Below, piece after piece: positions 1-8,553 of a stretch of 36,919 bases of DNA. The first letter of the stretch is position 1; every line of letters begins with the position of its first letter. The notes beneath the pieces are model-generated. The model searched no databases. It worked only from the letters and a program-made list of their open reading frames with translations, and had not been told where the DNA came from. The DNA comes from Marivivens sp. (GTDB lineage: Bacteria; Pseudomonadota; Alphaproteobacteria; Rhodobacterales; Rhodobacteraceae), in assembly GCA_017643845.1 (NCBI GenBank), contig JAEPMR010000026.1, positions 1-36,919 of the forward strand, read 5' to 3'. A program made the translations under genes and the position numbers.

Positions 1-1086
1 CGGCATTCGGTCGATGAGCTGGTCAAGCTGGCGGCTCAGGAGGGCGAAGAGGCGGAATTGGATAGTCGGCGGCGTCTGATGCAGGCCGCGACCCGCATTC
101 GTGATGATGTTGCGAAGGCATCTCAGGCTTTGGGGCTGGACGGAGCAGAGGGATTGTTGACCGACGCATCCAGATGGCTTGACGCTGCAGCGGAACACGC
201 TGAAAGCCGACTAGACGCACCACTTGAGGCACTGTCGAGAGCTCTGGCAGAGCTAGGCGAAGCCCAACAAGGTGTTGAGCGATGCCTTGAAAGCCTCCAA
301 ATCGATCCCTACGAATTGGAGCAAGTCGAAGAAAGGCTCTTTGCTATTCGGGCAGTTGCGCGAAAACACGGAGTATTTCCGGACTCACTCCCCGAATTTT
401 TAGGCGAGTTAACAGATCGCCTAGAGGCGCTTGACGGTGGGGAAAATGATCTCGCGGGGCTCGAACGACTATTGGCCCAGCAAAGGCGTGAATATGAAGC
501 TGTCGCTGCGGAATTGACGCGGTCTAGGCTGGCCGCCGCTGAACGTCTGGATAAAGCAATCATGTCTGAATTGGTGCCATTGAAGATGGAACGCGCCCGT
601 TTCAAGACCGAGATAGTCGATGCGGAACAGGGCGCAAGCGGCGCAGATGCTGTTACATTTACGATCGCTACCAACCCGGGCGCCCCGGCCGGACCGCTGA
701 ATAAGGTGGCGTCTGGAGGTGAATTAAGCCGTTTTCTTTTGGCGCTTAAAGTGTGTTTGTCAGGCACTGACAGTAAGGTGACGATGATCTTTGACGAAAT
801 TGATCGCGGTGTCGGTGGTGCCACGGCAGATGCCGTTGGCCGACGGCTGAGCAGCCTCGGCGAAAATGGACAGGTCCTGGTGGTCACGCACTCTCCGCAA
901 GTCGCAGCCTTTGGGAAACAGCATTGGCGCGTTTCAAAGAGGCAGACTGATGCCGAAACTCTGACAACCGTAGTCGAGTTATCCAAAGAGGATCGCGTCG
1001 ACGAGATCGCGCGAATGATTTCGGGCGATCAAATTACGTCTGAGGCTCGGGCCGCTGCAAAAGCGCTCCTGGAATCTGCGCAATAG
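1..1086 (+). CDS. recN: DNA repair protein RecN, C-terminal part (5' truncated by window edge)
   Basis: RecN is an SMC-like ATPase that acts at DNA double-strand breaks during recombinational repair. The reading frame is already open at base 1, so the start lies outside the window; 361 residues remain of a family of about 550. The visible part holds the end of the coiled-coil region and the C-terminal ATPase lobe. It has the ABC signature VASGGELSRF (about residues 236-245), a Walker B segment MIFDEIDRGVGG (about 262-273) and the H-loop VVTHSPQVAA. This combination is diagnostic of RecN rather than SMC or RecF. A weak inverted repeat follows the stop codon. The ClC gene starts 128 bases downstream on the same strand and is probably transcribed separately. 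Confidence 0.95.
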   Translation, partial: RHSVDELVKLAAQEGEEAELDSRRRLMQAATRIRDDVAKASQALGLDGAEGLLTDASRWLDAAAEHAESRLDAPLEALSRALAELGEAQQGVERCLESLQIDPYELEQVEERLFAIRAVARKHGVFPDSLPEFLGELTDRLEALDGGENDLAGLERLLAQQRREYEAVAAELTRSRLAAAERLDKAIMSELVPLKMERARFKTEIVDAEQGASGADAVTFTIATNPGAPAGPLNKVASGGELSRFLLALKVCLSGTDSKVTMIFDEIDRGVGGATADAVGRRLSSLGENGQVLVVTHSPQVAAFGKQHWRVSKRQTDAETLTTVVELSKEDRVDEIARMISGDQITSEARAAAKALLESAQ

Positions 1087-1128
1087 AGTGCTCTTTCAGT
1101 TCTGGATCAAGCTTGGCCTAAGTTCCAC

Positions 1129-1150
1129 AATCCCCTAAACGGGATTTGTA
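1129..1150 (+). terminator. weak candidate terminator after recN
   Basis: AATCCC (1129-1134) and GGGATT (1141-1146) can pair across a 6-base loop, and a short T/A-rich tail follows. The stem is short, so this is only a weak candidate. Confidence 0.3.
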
Positions 1151-1214
1151 TAGGAAGGCACACGGTTGTTTGAACTCGTATTTTCCGAATGCGCATGAGT
1201 GAGGCATAGGCGAG

Positions 1215-2903
1215 ATGCACGAGCCGGTGATGAAGCCGATCAAGCAAGGAATGGAAGAAGCCGCTGGCTATGCCCGCGAGGCGCTCCGCATTATCCGTCA
1301 GAATGGACCTGGGCAAATCCAGTTTTGGTTCATTGCGATGGCGATCGGGATAAGCGCGGGATTTGCGGCGCTCATGTTTCGATTGGGCGTCGAGAGCGTG
1401 CAGGCGTTTGTTTACGGTGTGGATGACGTCTCACGCCTCAAGAGCTTTGCGGAAGAGCTCGCTTGGTATTGGGTCCTCTGTCTTCCTATTGTCGGTGGGC
1501 TTTGCGTCGGTTTGATATTGCACCGGTTTACACCGGATGCGCGTGTTCGAGCGGTGGCGGACGTGATTGAAGGGGCCGCCCTGAACAATGGTCGTGTAGA
1601 ACAAAAGGCAGGATGGGCGTCGGCTGCAGCCAGTTTCATTACGCTCTCAACGGGTGGGTCGAGCGGGCGCGAGGGCCCCGTCGTGCACCTCGCGGCAGTT
1701 TTGTCTTCGCGGGTTTCCGATTGGATACGGGCTGACGGGATTACCGGGCGTGATCTGCTTGGCTGCGCGGTGGCGGCAGCCGTTTCGGCCAGTTTCAATG
1801 CGCCAATTGCTGGAGCTCTGTTCGCACTAGAGGTCGTTTTGCGGCATTTTGCGGTCCATGCATTCGCACCTATTGTGATTGCGAGCGTTACAGGCACAGT
1901 CGTCTCTCGTTTGCTGCTTGGTGATGTAACCGAATATGTTCTCCCGTCGCAAACGGCATTGGCATTTTACGTGGAACTGCCGGCGTTCGTATTGCTTGGG
2001 CTGCTATGCGGGCTGGTTGCGGTGATATTGATGAGGGCGATCTTCCTGACCGAAGATTTCGCAACTCGCGTGCAGAATCTGACAAGAGCGCCGCGATATT
2101 TGCGTCCAATGGTTGCAGGGGCGTTGCTTGGGGCGCTTGCCATATATTTTCCGCATATCATCGGGGTAGGCTACGAGACTACCTCCGATGCACTGACAGG
2201 GCGGTTGCTGTTCCATGAAGCTTTCGTATTCGCAGTTTTGAAAATCGTCGCTGTTGCTATCACCATGGGAGGACGGATGGGTGGTGGGATATTCTCACCC
2301 TCCTTGATGGTTGGGGCGCTTACCGGGCTTGCTTTCGGGATTGTTGCCACGAGTATTTTTCCGGATGTGTCGGGGACGGGGACACTTTATGCTCTAGCCG
2401 GTATGGGGGCGGTTGCCGCTGCTGTTCTGGGGGCGCCGATCTCTACGACACTCATTGTTTTTGAGCTGACAGGCGACTGGCAGACAGGGCTGGCCGTTAT
2501 GATCGCAGTGTCTATATCGACCGCATTCGCGTCCCGACTTGTTGATCGGTCTTTCTTTCTCACACAACTTGAACGGAAAAACGTCCACTTGGCGGCGGGA
2601 CCGCAGGCATACCTACCAGCGACCGTATCTGTCGCGACCATCATGCGCGCAATGGATCATCCCCGTGGACCGGAAGAAGCGCAATGTTGGGAGTTAATTC
2701 GAGATGGCGAATATCTTGACGCGAATAGCACTCTGGAAACGGCGATACCAAAACTCGAGGCAGGCGGTCATGCTTTTTTGCCCGTGGTGCGCCTTCCAGG
2801 GCAGGATGCGCCGCCGGAGCTTTGGGGCGCTGTATTTCACGTTGATGCACTTCGGGCAGTCAATCGGGCGCTTTCGGAAACTGCGCGCGAAGAGCATTCC
2901 TGA
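1215..2903 (+). CDS. ClC-family chloride channel/transporter
   Basis: This is a multi-pass inner-membrane protein of the voltage-gated chloride channel/antiporter family, 562 residues. It carries the anion-filter motif GSSGREGP (148-155), with the external gating glutamate at E153, and GGGIFSPS (356-363), the equivalent of the GxFxP filter motif. The late segment GAPISTTLIVFELTGDW is also typical. The C-terminal region after about 460 resembles a degenerate CBS-like tail. Two features differ from the E. coli Cl-/H+ antiporter: the GSGIP segment is replaced by ARVRAVADV (about 109-117), and the internal proton glutamate position is V207 (ALEVVLRHF). Ion selectivity and channel versus exchanger mode are therefore open. 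ATG 1215 is preceded by GAGG; in-frame ATGs at 1230 and 1251 are alternatives. It converges on the DUF427 gene with a 3-base gap. Confidence 0.9.
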   Translation: MHEPVMKPIKQGMEEAAGYAREALRIIRQNGPGQIQFWFIAMAIGISAGFAALMFRLGVESVQAFVYGVDDVSRLKSFAEELAWYWVLCLPIVGGLCVGLILHRFTPDARVRAVADVIEGAALNNGRVEQKAGWASAAASFITLSTGGSSGREGPVVHLAAVLSSRVSDWIRADGITGRDLLGCAVAAAVSASFNAPIAGALFALEVVLRHFAVHAFAPIVIASVTGTVVSRLLLGDVTEYVLPSQTALAFYVELPAFVLLGLLCGLVAVILMRAIFLTEDFATRVQNLTRAPRYLRPMVAGALLGALAIYFPHIIGVGYETTSDALTGRLLFHEAFVFAVLKIVAVAITMGGRMGGGIFSPSLMVGALTGLAFGIVATSIFPDVSGTGTLYALAGMGAVAAAVLGAPISTTLIVFELTGDWQTGLAVMIAVSISTAFASRLVDRSFFLTQLERKNVHLAAGPQAYLPATVSVATIMRAMDHPRGPEEAQCWELIRDGEYLDANSTLETAIPKLEAGGHAFLPVVRLPGQDAPPELWGAVFHVDALRAVNRALSETAREEHS

Positions 2904-2906
2904 TCT

Positions 2907-3248
2907 TCAGACTTCTTCGACGGTGACCTTGCTGGTATAAAAAGCAAGGTGATCTCGGATCTTTTCGACGTCCTTGCTTGGGTCTTCGTAGGACCAAGCT
3001 GCGTCCGGAATTGGCCCGCTTTTGGCAATGATGTTATAGAACTGCGCGCGCCCCTTGTACGGGCACTGAAAGGTATTCGCGTTCGCGTCGAGAAACGCCA
3101 TCGCGATGTCCTGCCGCGGAAAATAAAGTACCGGAGCGAAATCGCCCTCGATTAGTTCCAATACGTTGTTGCTTTCGCCAATCACAGCGCCGCCTGCACG
3201 TACGACCCATGTTCCGTCGACTGGTCTGATTTTCAACGTGTCGGACAT
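2907..3248 (-). CDS. DUF427 domain protein
   Basis: This is a small soluble protein of 113 residues that matches the DUF427 family over its full length. Visible family features are WVVRAGGAVIGES near the N-terminus, VLYFPRQDI in the middle, and QCPYKGRAQFYN, followed by an aromatic AAWSYEDP segment. The family's biochemical role is unknown. It is the last gene of the leftward cobS-cobT-aminopeptidase run, 46 bases after the aminopeptidase stop-side boundary, and has its own good ribosome binding site (GGGAAGG) before ATG 3248. It could be co-transcribed with the aminopeptidase. Confidence 0.85.
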   Translation of the reverse strand: MSDTLKIRPVDGTWVVRAGGAVIGESNNVLELIEGDFAPVLYFPRQDIAMAFLDANANTFQCPYKGRAQFYNIIAKSGPIPDAAWSYEDPSKDVEKIRDHLAFYTSKVTVEEV

Positions 3249-3294
3249 ATATTACCTTCCCTGATCCTCGGGCGTACACGAATGGAGCGTGCAG

Positions 3295-5100
3295 CTATAA
3301 GGGTTTACAAGCATCTTTCAGCCATTCGCACGTTTTCGCGTCGAGCCTAGGGCCGATTTCTGCCAGAGTCTGAGCGTGATACTCGTCAATCCAGTCACGC
3401 TCCGCCTGTGATAGCAAGTTCATGTCGATAAGGCGACGATTGAATGGTGTCCAGGTCAGGTTTTCGAACGCATACATCGTTCGATGTCCGTCGGCGGCCG
3501 GAATGGTTTCGGCTTCCACGGTGACGATCAGGTTTTCTAGACGGATCCCGAACGCACCGTTTCTATAATAGCCTGGCTCATTTGATAGGATCATGCCCAA
3601 TTCGAGCGGAGTCGTCGAAATGCGAGAGAGCCTCTGTGGCCCCTCATGGACGCAGAGGTAAGCACCTACCCCGTGGCCGGTGCCATGATCGAAATCCAGT
3701 CCGTCTAGCCAAAGTGAGTATCTCGCCAAAGAGTCGAGATGGCATCCTGCGACGCCCTTGGGAAAACGGGTTCGGCTTATGGCGATGAGTCCCTGTAGAA
3801 CCCGTGTATAGCAGCGCTTTTGATCCTCAGATGGGGACCCAATCAACAGAGTTCGTGTAATGTCTGTGGTGCCACACAGGTATTGCCCGCCCGAGTCGAT
3901 CACGATCAGGTCGCCGTTTCCTACTTCGCGGTTTGTCTCGTGCGTTACCCGATAGTGCATTATTGCGCCATGTGGGCCGGAACCGCAGATGCTATCAAAG
4001 CTGATGTCGCGTAGTTCGTCCGCTTCGCGCCGGAACTCTTCGAGCTTGCTGACAAGGTCAATTTCTGTCGTGCCTGATGTTGGCATTTCCATCTCAGTCC
4101 ACGCGAGGAATTTCGCCATCGCGACACCGTCGATGCGGTGCGCCTCTTTCATCCCTTTGATTTCTGTTTCGTTTTTGCAAGCTTTGGGGAGAATGCAGGG
4201 ATCCTGTTTCTCAATTGTCTGGATGCCGTTCTCTTCTAAAAGTTGCAGAATGGCATTGGGCGTAGAGTCAGGGTCAATCAGGATTGGTCCGTCGCTTTCT
4301 CGTAGTACAGCTTCAAGATCCGTCTCTGAACGTACGTTTACACTGTCGCCAAGATGACTTGTAATGTCGTCCGCTTTTTCAGGCGCGGCGAAAAGTGTGG
4401 CGCGTCCATCATCGTGGAGAAGCGACATTGCATGTGGAACAGGATTTTTTTCGATATCGCCGCCACGAATATTAAAGAGCCAGGCGACACTGTCGGCGAG
4501 GGCAATGAACGCGGATTTTGCTCCAGACGAATTGACCTTTTGTGCAATACGATTGCGTTTATCGTGATGAGTTTCGCCCGCAAATTCGGTCGAGTGGACG
4601 AAGAACCGGGCTGCAGGCGGGGCGGGGCGGTCCTCCCAAATCTGATCAATGAGGTTTTCGCAGGGGGAAAGGGTGATACCGCTTTCCTTTAGTTTGCTCT
4701 CCATTTGCCTGATTTGCGTAGGTGTATGCAGCCATGGATCGAAGCCTATGACATCTCCGGGACCGGCATGTTCTGCGATCCAGCCCTGCAACGAATTTTC
4801 GGGCCAATCTACCGGCGTGAAATGCCCGAGATCGGACTGCTCGCGAACTTGAAGACGATAACGACCGTCAACAAAGATCCCGGCAATTTCCCCTAGGACG
4901 ACGCAGTATCCTGCCGAGCCGGTGAAGCCAGTCAACCAAGCCAGCCGCTCGTCGCAGGGCGCGACGTATTCTCCCTGAAACCGATCTGCACGCGGAATGA
5001 TGAAGCCAGAAATCCGGTTTGTTTTGAGCTTTTCACGAAGCTTAGCAAGTCTTGGCGGCCCCTGTTCCGGTGAAGCGTTTGAGGTGAAATTCTGGAACAT
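3295..5100 (-). CDS. M24B family Xaa-Pro aminopeptidase
   Basis: This metallopeptidase of the creatinase/aminopeptidase P type removes N-terminal residues preceding proline. At 601 residues it matches the long, eukaryotic-like form with two N-terminal creatinase-like domains and a C-terminal pita-bread catalytic domain. All five metal ligands are visible: D in VIDSGGQY, D in GTTDITR, H in GTGHGVG, E in LSNEPGYY and E in RLENLIV. The C-terminal FNRRLIDMNLLSQAE segment is typical of this subfamily. There is no signal peptide, so it is probably cytoplasmic. ATG 5100 has AAGGAAA upstream. It starts 21 bases after the cobT stop and is likely in the same transcript. Confidence 0.93.
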   Translation of the reverse strand: MFQNFTSNASPEQGPPRLAKLREKLKTNRISGFIIPRADRFQGEYVAPCDERLAWLTGFTGSAGYCVVLGEIAGIFVDGRYRLQVREQSDLGHFTPVDWPENSLQGWIAEHAGPGDVIGFDPWLHTPTQIRQMESKLKESGITLSPCENLIDQIWEDRPAPPAARFFVHSTEFAGETHHDKRNRIAQKVNSSGAKSAFIALADSVAWLFNIRGGDIEKNPVPHAMSLLHDDGRATLFAAPEKADDITSHLGDSVNVRSETDLEAVLRESDGPILIDPDSTPNAILQLLEENGIQTIEKQDPCILPKACKNETEIKGMKEAHRIDGVAMAKFLAWTEMEMPTSGTTEIDLVSKLEEFRREADELRDISFDSICGSGPHGAIMHYRVTHETNREVGNGDLIVIDSGGQYLCGTTDITRTLLIGSPSEDQKRCYTRVLQGLIAISRTRFPKGVAGCHLDSLARYSLWLDGLDFDHGTGHGVGAYLCVHEGPQRLSRISTTPLELGMILSNEPGYYRNGAFGIRLENLIVTVEAETIPAADGHRTMYAFENLTWTPFNRRLIDMNLLSQAERDWIDEYHAQTLAEIGPRLDAKTCEWLKDACKPL

Positions 5101-5121
5101 TCGGGGTTTCCTTTTCCGGTC

Positions 5122-6999
5122 TTAGATTGCTTTCTTCATTCCCAGAACGCGGGCCCGTTTTCGGGGATCGCTGTCGAATAGGCTCGCAAGCTGTTCTGTC
5201 ATGGCACCGGCGAGTTGTTCGACGTCCGTGATGGTCACGGCACGGTCGTAGTATCGAGTGACGTCATGACCGATCCCAATAGCGATCAGTTCAACGAATT
5301 TCTTCTTTTCAACCATCGCGATCACATCGCGCAGGTGTTTTTCAAGGTAATTGGCCGGATTGACTGAGAGGGTCGAGTCATCCACGGGCGCGCCGTCTGA
5401 GATCACCATCAAAATCTTGCGTTGTTCGCGTCGTGCCAGCATTCGACGGTGCGCCCATTCGAGCGCCTCGCCGTCGATATTTTCCTTTAGTAGCCCCTCT
5501 TTCATCATCAGGCCGAGATGCGCCCGTGTGCGCCGCCAAGGGGCGTCCGCGCTTTTGTACACGATATGTCTAAGGTCATTGAGGCGACCGGGATGCGCCG
5601 GGCGTCCGTCGGCAAGCCATTTTTCGCGGCTTTGTCCACCTTTCCATGCTTTCGTTGTAAAGCCCAGGATTTCGACCTTTACGTCGCACCGTTCGAGCGT
5701 GCGAGCAAGAACGTCGGCGCAGATTGCTGCGATAGAAATCGGTCGACCGCGCATGGAGCCGGAATTGTCGAGCAAGAGAGTCACAACCGTGTCGCGGAAC
5801 TCGGTATCCTTTTCGACCTTGAACGATAATGGGGTCGTAGGGTTTGCAACAACGCGCGCCAGGCGTCCCGCATCGAGGATTCCCTCCTCACGGTCGAACT
5901 CCCAACTGCGGTTCTGTTGCGCTTGGAGGCGCCGCTGAAGTTTGTTTGCCAGACGGCTGACGGCCCCTTTGAGAGGCTCAAGTTGTTGATCGAGATAGGC
6001 GCGAAGGCGTTCAAGCTCGGCAGGCTCGGCAAGCTCTTCCGCACCGATTTCCTCATCGAAGTCGCTTAGATAAACCTGATAATTCGGGTCAGCGTCTGAA
6101 ATTGGTTGCGGGGGTGGTGGATCAAGTGGGGCTTCACCTTCCGGCAGCTCGGCGTCTTCTTCCAGCTCCCCGTCTTCAGTTTCGTCCATCGAGACCTGAG
6201 CTTGACTCTCGTCCTGTTGCTGCTCCTGGCTCTGTTCGGGGGATGCCTCTGTCTGATCGTCGTCGTTGTCGTCTTGACCTGTGCTGTCAGGATCTTCTTG
6301 TTCGTTTGAGTCGTCTTCGGCTGTTTCGTCCTGATTTTCGTCTTCTTGGTCGGGATCATCACCAAGTTGATCCCCGTATCCCAGATCGGCTATGAGGTCG
6401 CGTGCAAACCGCGCGAAGGCCTGTTGGTCATCCAGAGCCTGCTCGAGCGACTCGAGACGGTCGCCGGCCTGCTCCTCAATGAAGCCACGCCACAGTTCCA
6501 TGACATTATCGGCAGCGGGCGGTAGCCTGCGTCCAGTCGCCAGATGTCGGATCAGGTATCCGGCTGCTGTGGCAAGTGGGGCTTCAGAGGCTTGCGTGAT
6601 CTGATCATAGCCCTTTCGGCTGGCCTCAGTTCCGATCTTTGCATCAATGTTTCCGGCGGTGCCAGGCATGTAGCGCGCGCCTACAGCTTCGACACGAGCG
6701 GCCTCCATCGCATCAAATAGGTCACGCGCCATTTGACCTTGCGGCATATAGCGGGTCGAGACTTTTGGGTCATGGAACTTATGACGAAGCGCATACGAAT
6801 CCGCCGTCCCCCGCGCGAGAAGAATTTCATCGCGCGTCATCCTTCGCGAGACTTGCGGCAGCCGTATGCTGTCATTCGACTGCCCGGGCGGATCAACGGA
6901 ATAGCTGACCGTTAACTCCCGATCATCCGCAAGAACCTTTGTTGCTTCCGCAAGGGCTTTTTTAAACGGATCAGCCGGATTGTCGGAGGGTTTGTTCAC
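5122..6999 (-). CDS. cobT: cobaltochelatase subunit CobT
   Basis: CobT works with the AAA+ ATPase CobS and the large subunit CobN to insert cobalt into hydrogenobyrinic acid a,c-diamide in aerobic cobalamin synthesis. The chosen start is GTG 6999, giving 625 residues beginning [12 protein letters not shown], as in family members. This GTG overlaps the TGA of the upstream small gene (GTGA), which indicates translational coupling. The ATG at 7047 would add 16 residues not expected for CobT and overlap the upstream gene by 52 bases. The protein has an N-terminal helical domain, a long acidic low-complexity linker (about 215-290) and a C-terminal von Willebrand A domain with the MIDAS motif DNSGS (411-415). 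CobN is not in the window. Confidence 0.95.
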   Translation of the reverse strand: MNKPSDNPADPFKKALAEATKVLADDRELTVSYSVDPPGQSNDSIRLPQVSRRMTRDEILLARGTADSYALRHKFHDPKVSTRYMPQGQMARDLFDAMEAARVEAVGARYMPGTAGNIDAKIGTEASRKGYDQITQASEAPLATAAGYLIRHLATGRRLPPAADNVMELWRGFIEEQAGDRLESLEQALDDQQAFARFARDLIADLGYGDQLGDDPDQEDENQDETAEDDSNEQEDPDSTGQDDNDDDQTEASPEQSQEQQQDESQAQVSMDETEDGELEEDAELPEGEAPLDPPPPQPISDADPNYQVYLSDFDEEIGAEELAEPAELERLRAYLDQQLEPLKGAVSRLANKLQRRLQAQQNRSWEFDREEGILDAGRLARVVANPTTPLSFKVEKDTEFRDTVVTLLLDNSGSMRGRPISIAAICADVLARTLERCDVKVEILGFTTKAWKGGQSREKWLADGRPAHPGRLNDLRHIVYKSADAPWRRTRAHLGLMMKEGLLKENIDGEALEWAHRRMLARREQRKILMVISDGAPVDDSTLSVNPANYLEKHLRDVIAMVEKKKFVELIAIGIGHDVTRYYDRAVTITDVEQLAGAMTEQLASLFDSDPRKRARVLGMKKAI

Positions 7000-7391
7000 T
7001 GGAACAACTCGTTGGTTGCGTCGTAATTGGGAGCGATTGAGCGGCAAAAGCTTTCTGATTGGTCGAGCATTGTTTGAGCATCACTACTCAAGCCAGCCAG
7101 GCGGAAGAAATTTTTCATCATACCGGCGGCCTGAGAGAGATCACTCGCCAGTTCTTCAGCCGGTTTGTCCGCAACCAGCGAAGCTGCCGCAAGGAAGCCG
7201 GTGGCTTCTGCGGCTATCTCTCCGTTCAGATCATCCTCTCCGGCGTGTTCCTTCTTCGCCAGATAAAACGTGGCACAATATCCGACAGCTTCTGACTCGC
7301 TGAGACTCTCGAAGCTTTGTGCGTTTGTGCTTGACGCTATCAGTGCGGCGGCAAATGCAGCGGCGAGAGTGCTGAGGTTACGTTTATCCAT
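6996..7391 (-). CDS. small exported protein between cobS and cobT
   Basis: I do not recognise the family of this 131-residue protein. It has a clear Sec-type signal peptide: a basic start (MDKRN), a hydrophobic stretch (about 6-20) and a likely cleavage after STNA (about residue 24). The mature part is about 107 residues, mostly helical by composition, with two cysteines that could form a disulfide (YCATFY and SFCRS). Its ATG overlaps the cobS stop by 8 bases (ATGGATAA), and its TGA overlaps the cobT GTG start, so it is coupled on both sides. A periplasmic protein embedded in a cytoplasmic chelatase operon is unusual. A link to cobalt or corrinoid handling is only inferred from position. Confidence 0.8.
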   Translation of the reverse strand: MDKRNLSTLAAAFAAALIASSTNAQSFESLSESEAVGYCATFYLAKKEHAGEDDLNGEIAAEATGFLAAASLVADKPAEELASDLSQAAGMMKNFFRLAGLSSDAQTMLDQSESFCRSIAPNYDATNELFQ

Positions 7392-8370
7392 TGCTCTGGC
7401 TCACGGCGCTTTCTGGTAGCTCCTCGTCAAAGCAACGCTGATAGAACTCAGCCACGGTCTGGCGCTCCAGCTCGTCACACTTGTTGAGGAATGTTAGGCG
7501 GAAGCCGTATCCAACATCCTGGAATATGCGCGCATTTTCGGCCCACGCAATCACTGTACGCGGGCTCATAACTGTCGAAAGATCGCCATTGATAAATGCA
7601 GTCCGAGTGAGATCTGCGACTGTCACCATCTGGCTCACTATATTTCGCCCTTCGGCCGTGTTGTAATGCGGCGCTTTGGATAGGACGATCGCAGTTTCCG
7701 CGTCATGGCTGAGGTAGTTCAGCGTTGCAACAAGGCTCCAGCGGTCCATCTGGGCTTGGTTGATTTGTTGGACGCCGTGGTAGAGGCCCGTCGTGTCGCC
7801 AAGGCCAACGGTATTGGCTGTGGCGAATAGACGGAATGACGGGTGGGGAGTAATTATTTCGTTCTGATCAAGTAGCGTGAGTTTACCATCATGTTCGAGA
7901 ACTCGCTGGATCACGAACATCACATCCGCGCGACCTGCATCGTATTCATCGAACACAATCGCGACAGGGTTACGCAAGGCCCATGGCAGAATCCCCTCAT
8001 GGAACTCGGTCACTTGTTTACCGTCGCGCAGTTTGATGGCGTCTTTACCGATAAGGTCGATGCGGCTGATATGGCTATCGAGGTTGACGCGGACGCAGGG
8101 CCAATTCAGGCGTGCGGCGACTTGCTCGATATGGGTGGATTTGCCTGTGCCGTGATAACCTTGGATCATCACGCGCCGATTGTAGCCAAAGCCCGCGAGG
8201 ATCGCGAGCGTCGTATCAGGGTCAAACTTGTAGGTCGGATCGATCTCGGGGACGCGATCGGTCCGCTCCGCAAATCCTTTTACTTTCATGTTCGTGTCGA
8301 TCCCGAACACATCGCGGACTGAGATGTCTTCGGTGGGCTTTGCGGTCATATCGGTCATGCCATCGGCCAT
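7384..8370 (-). CDS. cobS: cobaltochelatase ATPase subunit CobS
   Basis: CobS is the AAA+ ATPase of the CobNST aerobic cobaltochelatase; it forms a ring with CobT and powers metal insertion by CobN. The 328-residue protein shows Walker [10 protein letters not shown] (71-79), Walker [11 protein letters not shown] (D141-E142) and the sensor-type segment LFATANTVG. The N-terminal region with DVFGID and [10 protein letters not shown] is typical of CobS. It is the first gene of the leftward operon. The small exported protein and cobT follow with overlapping start and stop codons. The upstream region (8371-8553) is shared with the divergent sigma/anti-sigma fusion gene. ATG 8370 is preceded by a GAAAGAG sequence, an acceptable ribosome binding site. 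Confidence 0.95.
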   Translation of the reverse strand: MADGMTDMTAKPTEDISVRDVFGIDTNMKVKGFAERTDRVPEIDPTYKFDPDTTLAILAGFGYNRRVMIQGYHGTGKSTHIEQVAARLNWPCVRVNLDSHISRIDLIGKDAIKLRDGKQVTEFHEGILPWALRNPVAIVFDEYDAGRADVMFVIQRVLEHDGKLTLLDQNEIITPHPSFRLFATANTVGLGDTTGLYHGVQQINQAQMDRWSLVATLNYLSHDAETAIVLSKAPHYNTAEGRNIVSQMVTVADLTRTAFINGDLSTVMSPRTVIAWAENARIFQDVGYGFRLTFLNKCDELERQTVAEFYQRCFDEELPESAVSQSNG

Positions 8371-8553
8371 GCTATCTCTTTCGGTTGGGCGTTATTCGGA
8401 TTTCGGATGCAACATATCGTTTTATGCCGCAAGGGAAAGCGCGAACCGAGCGCATTATTGCCGAGAAATGGGATTTGGCTGCCTGCATCGTGCCCGTTTG
8501 CTTTCTCACTCCGTTTTGTCATGATGCCTATAGTGATGAGGGGTGGGTTTGAA

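Noticed and set aside
8371-8553. Possible cobalamin riboswitch before cobS
   Set aside because: I find no B12-box-like sequence or the expected multi-stem structure in the 183-base divergent region.
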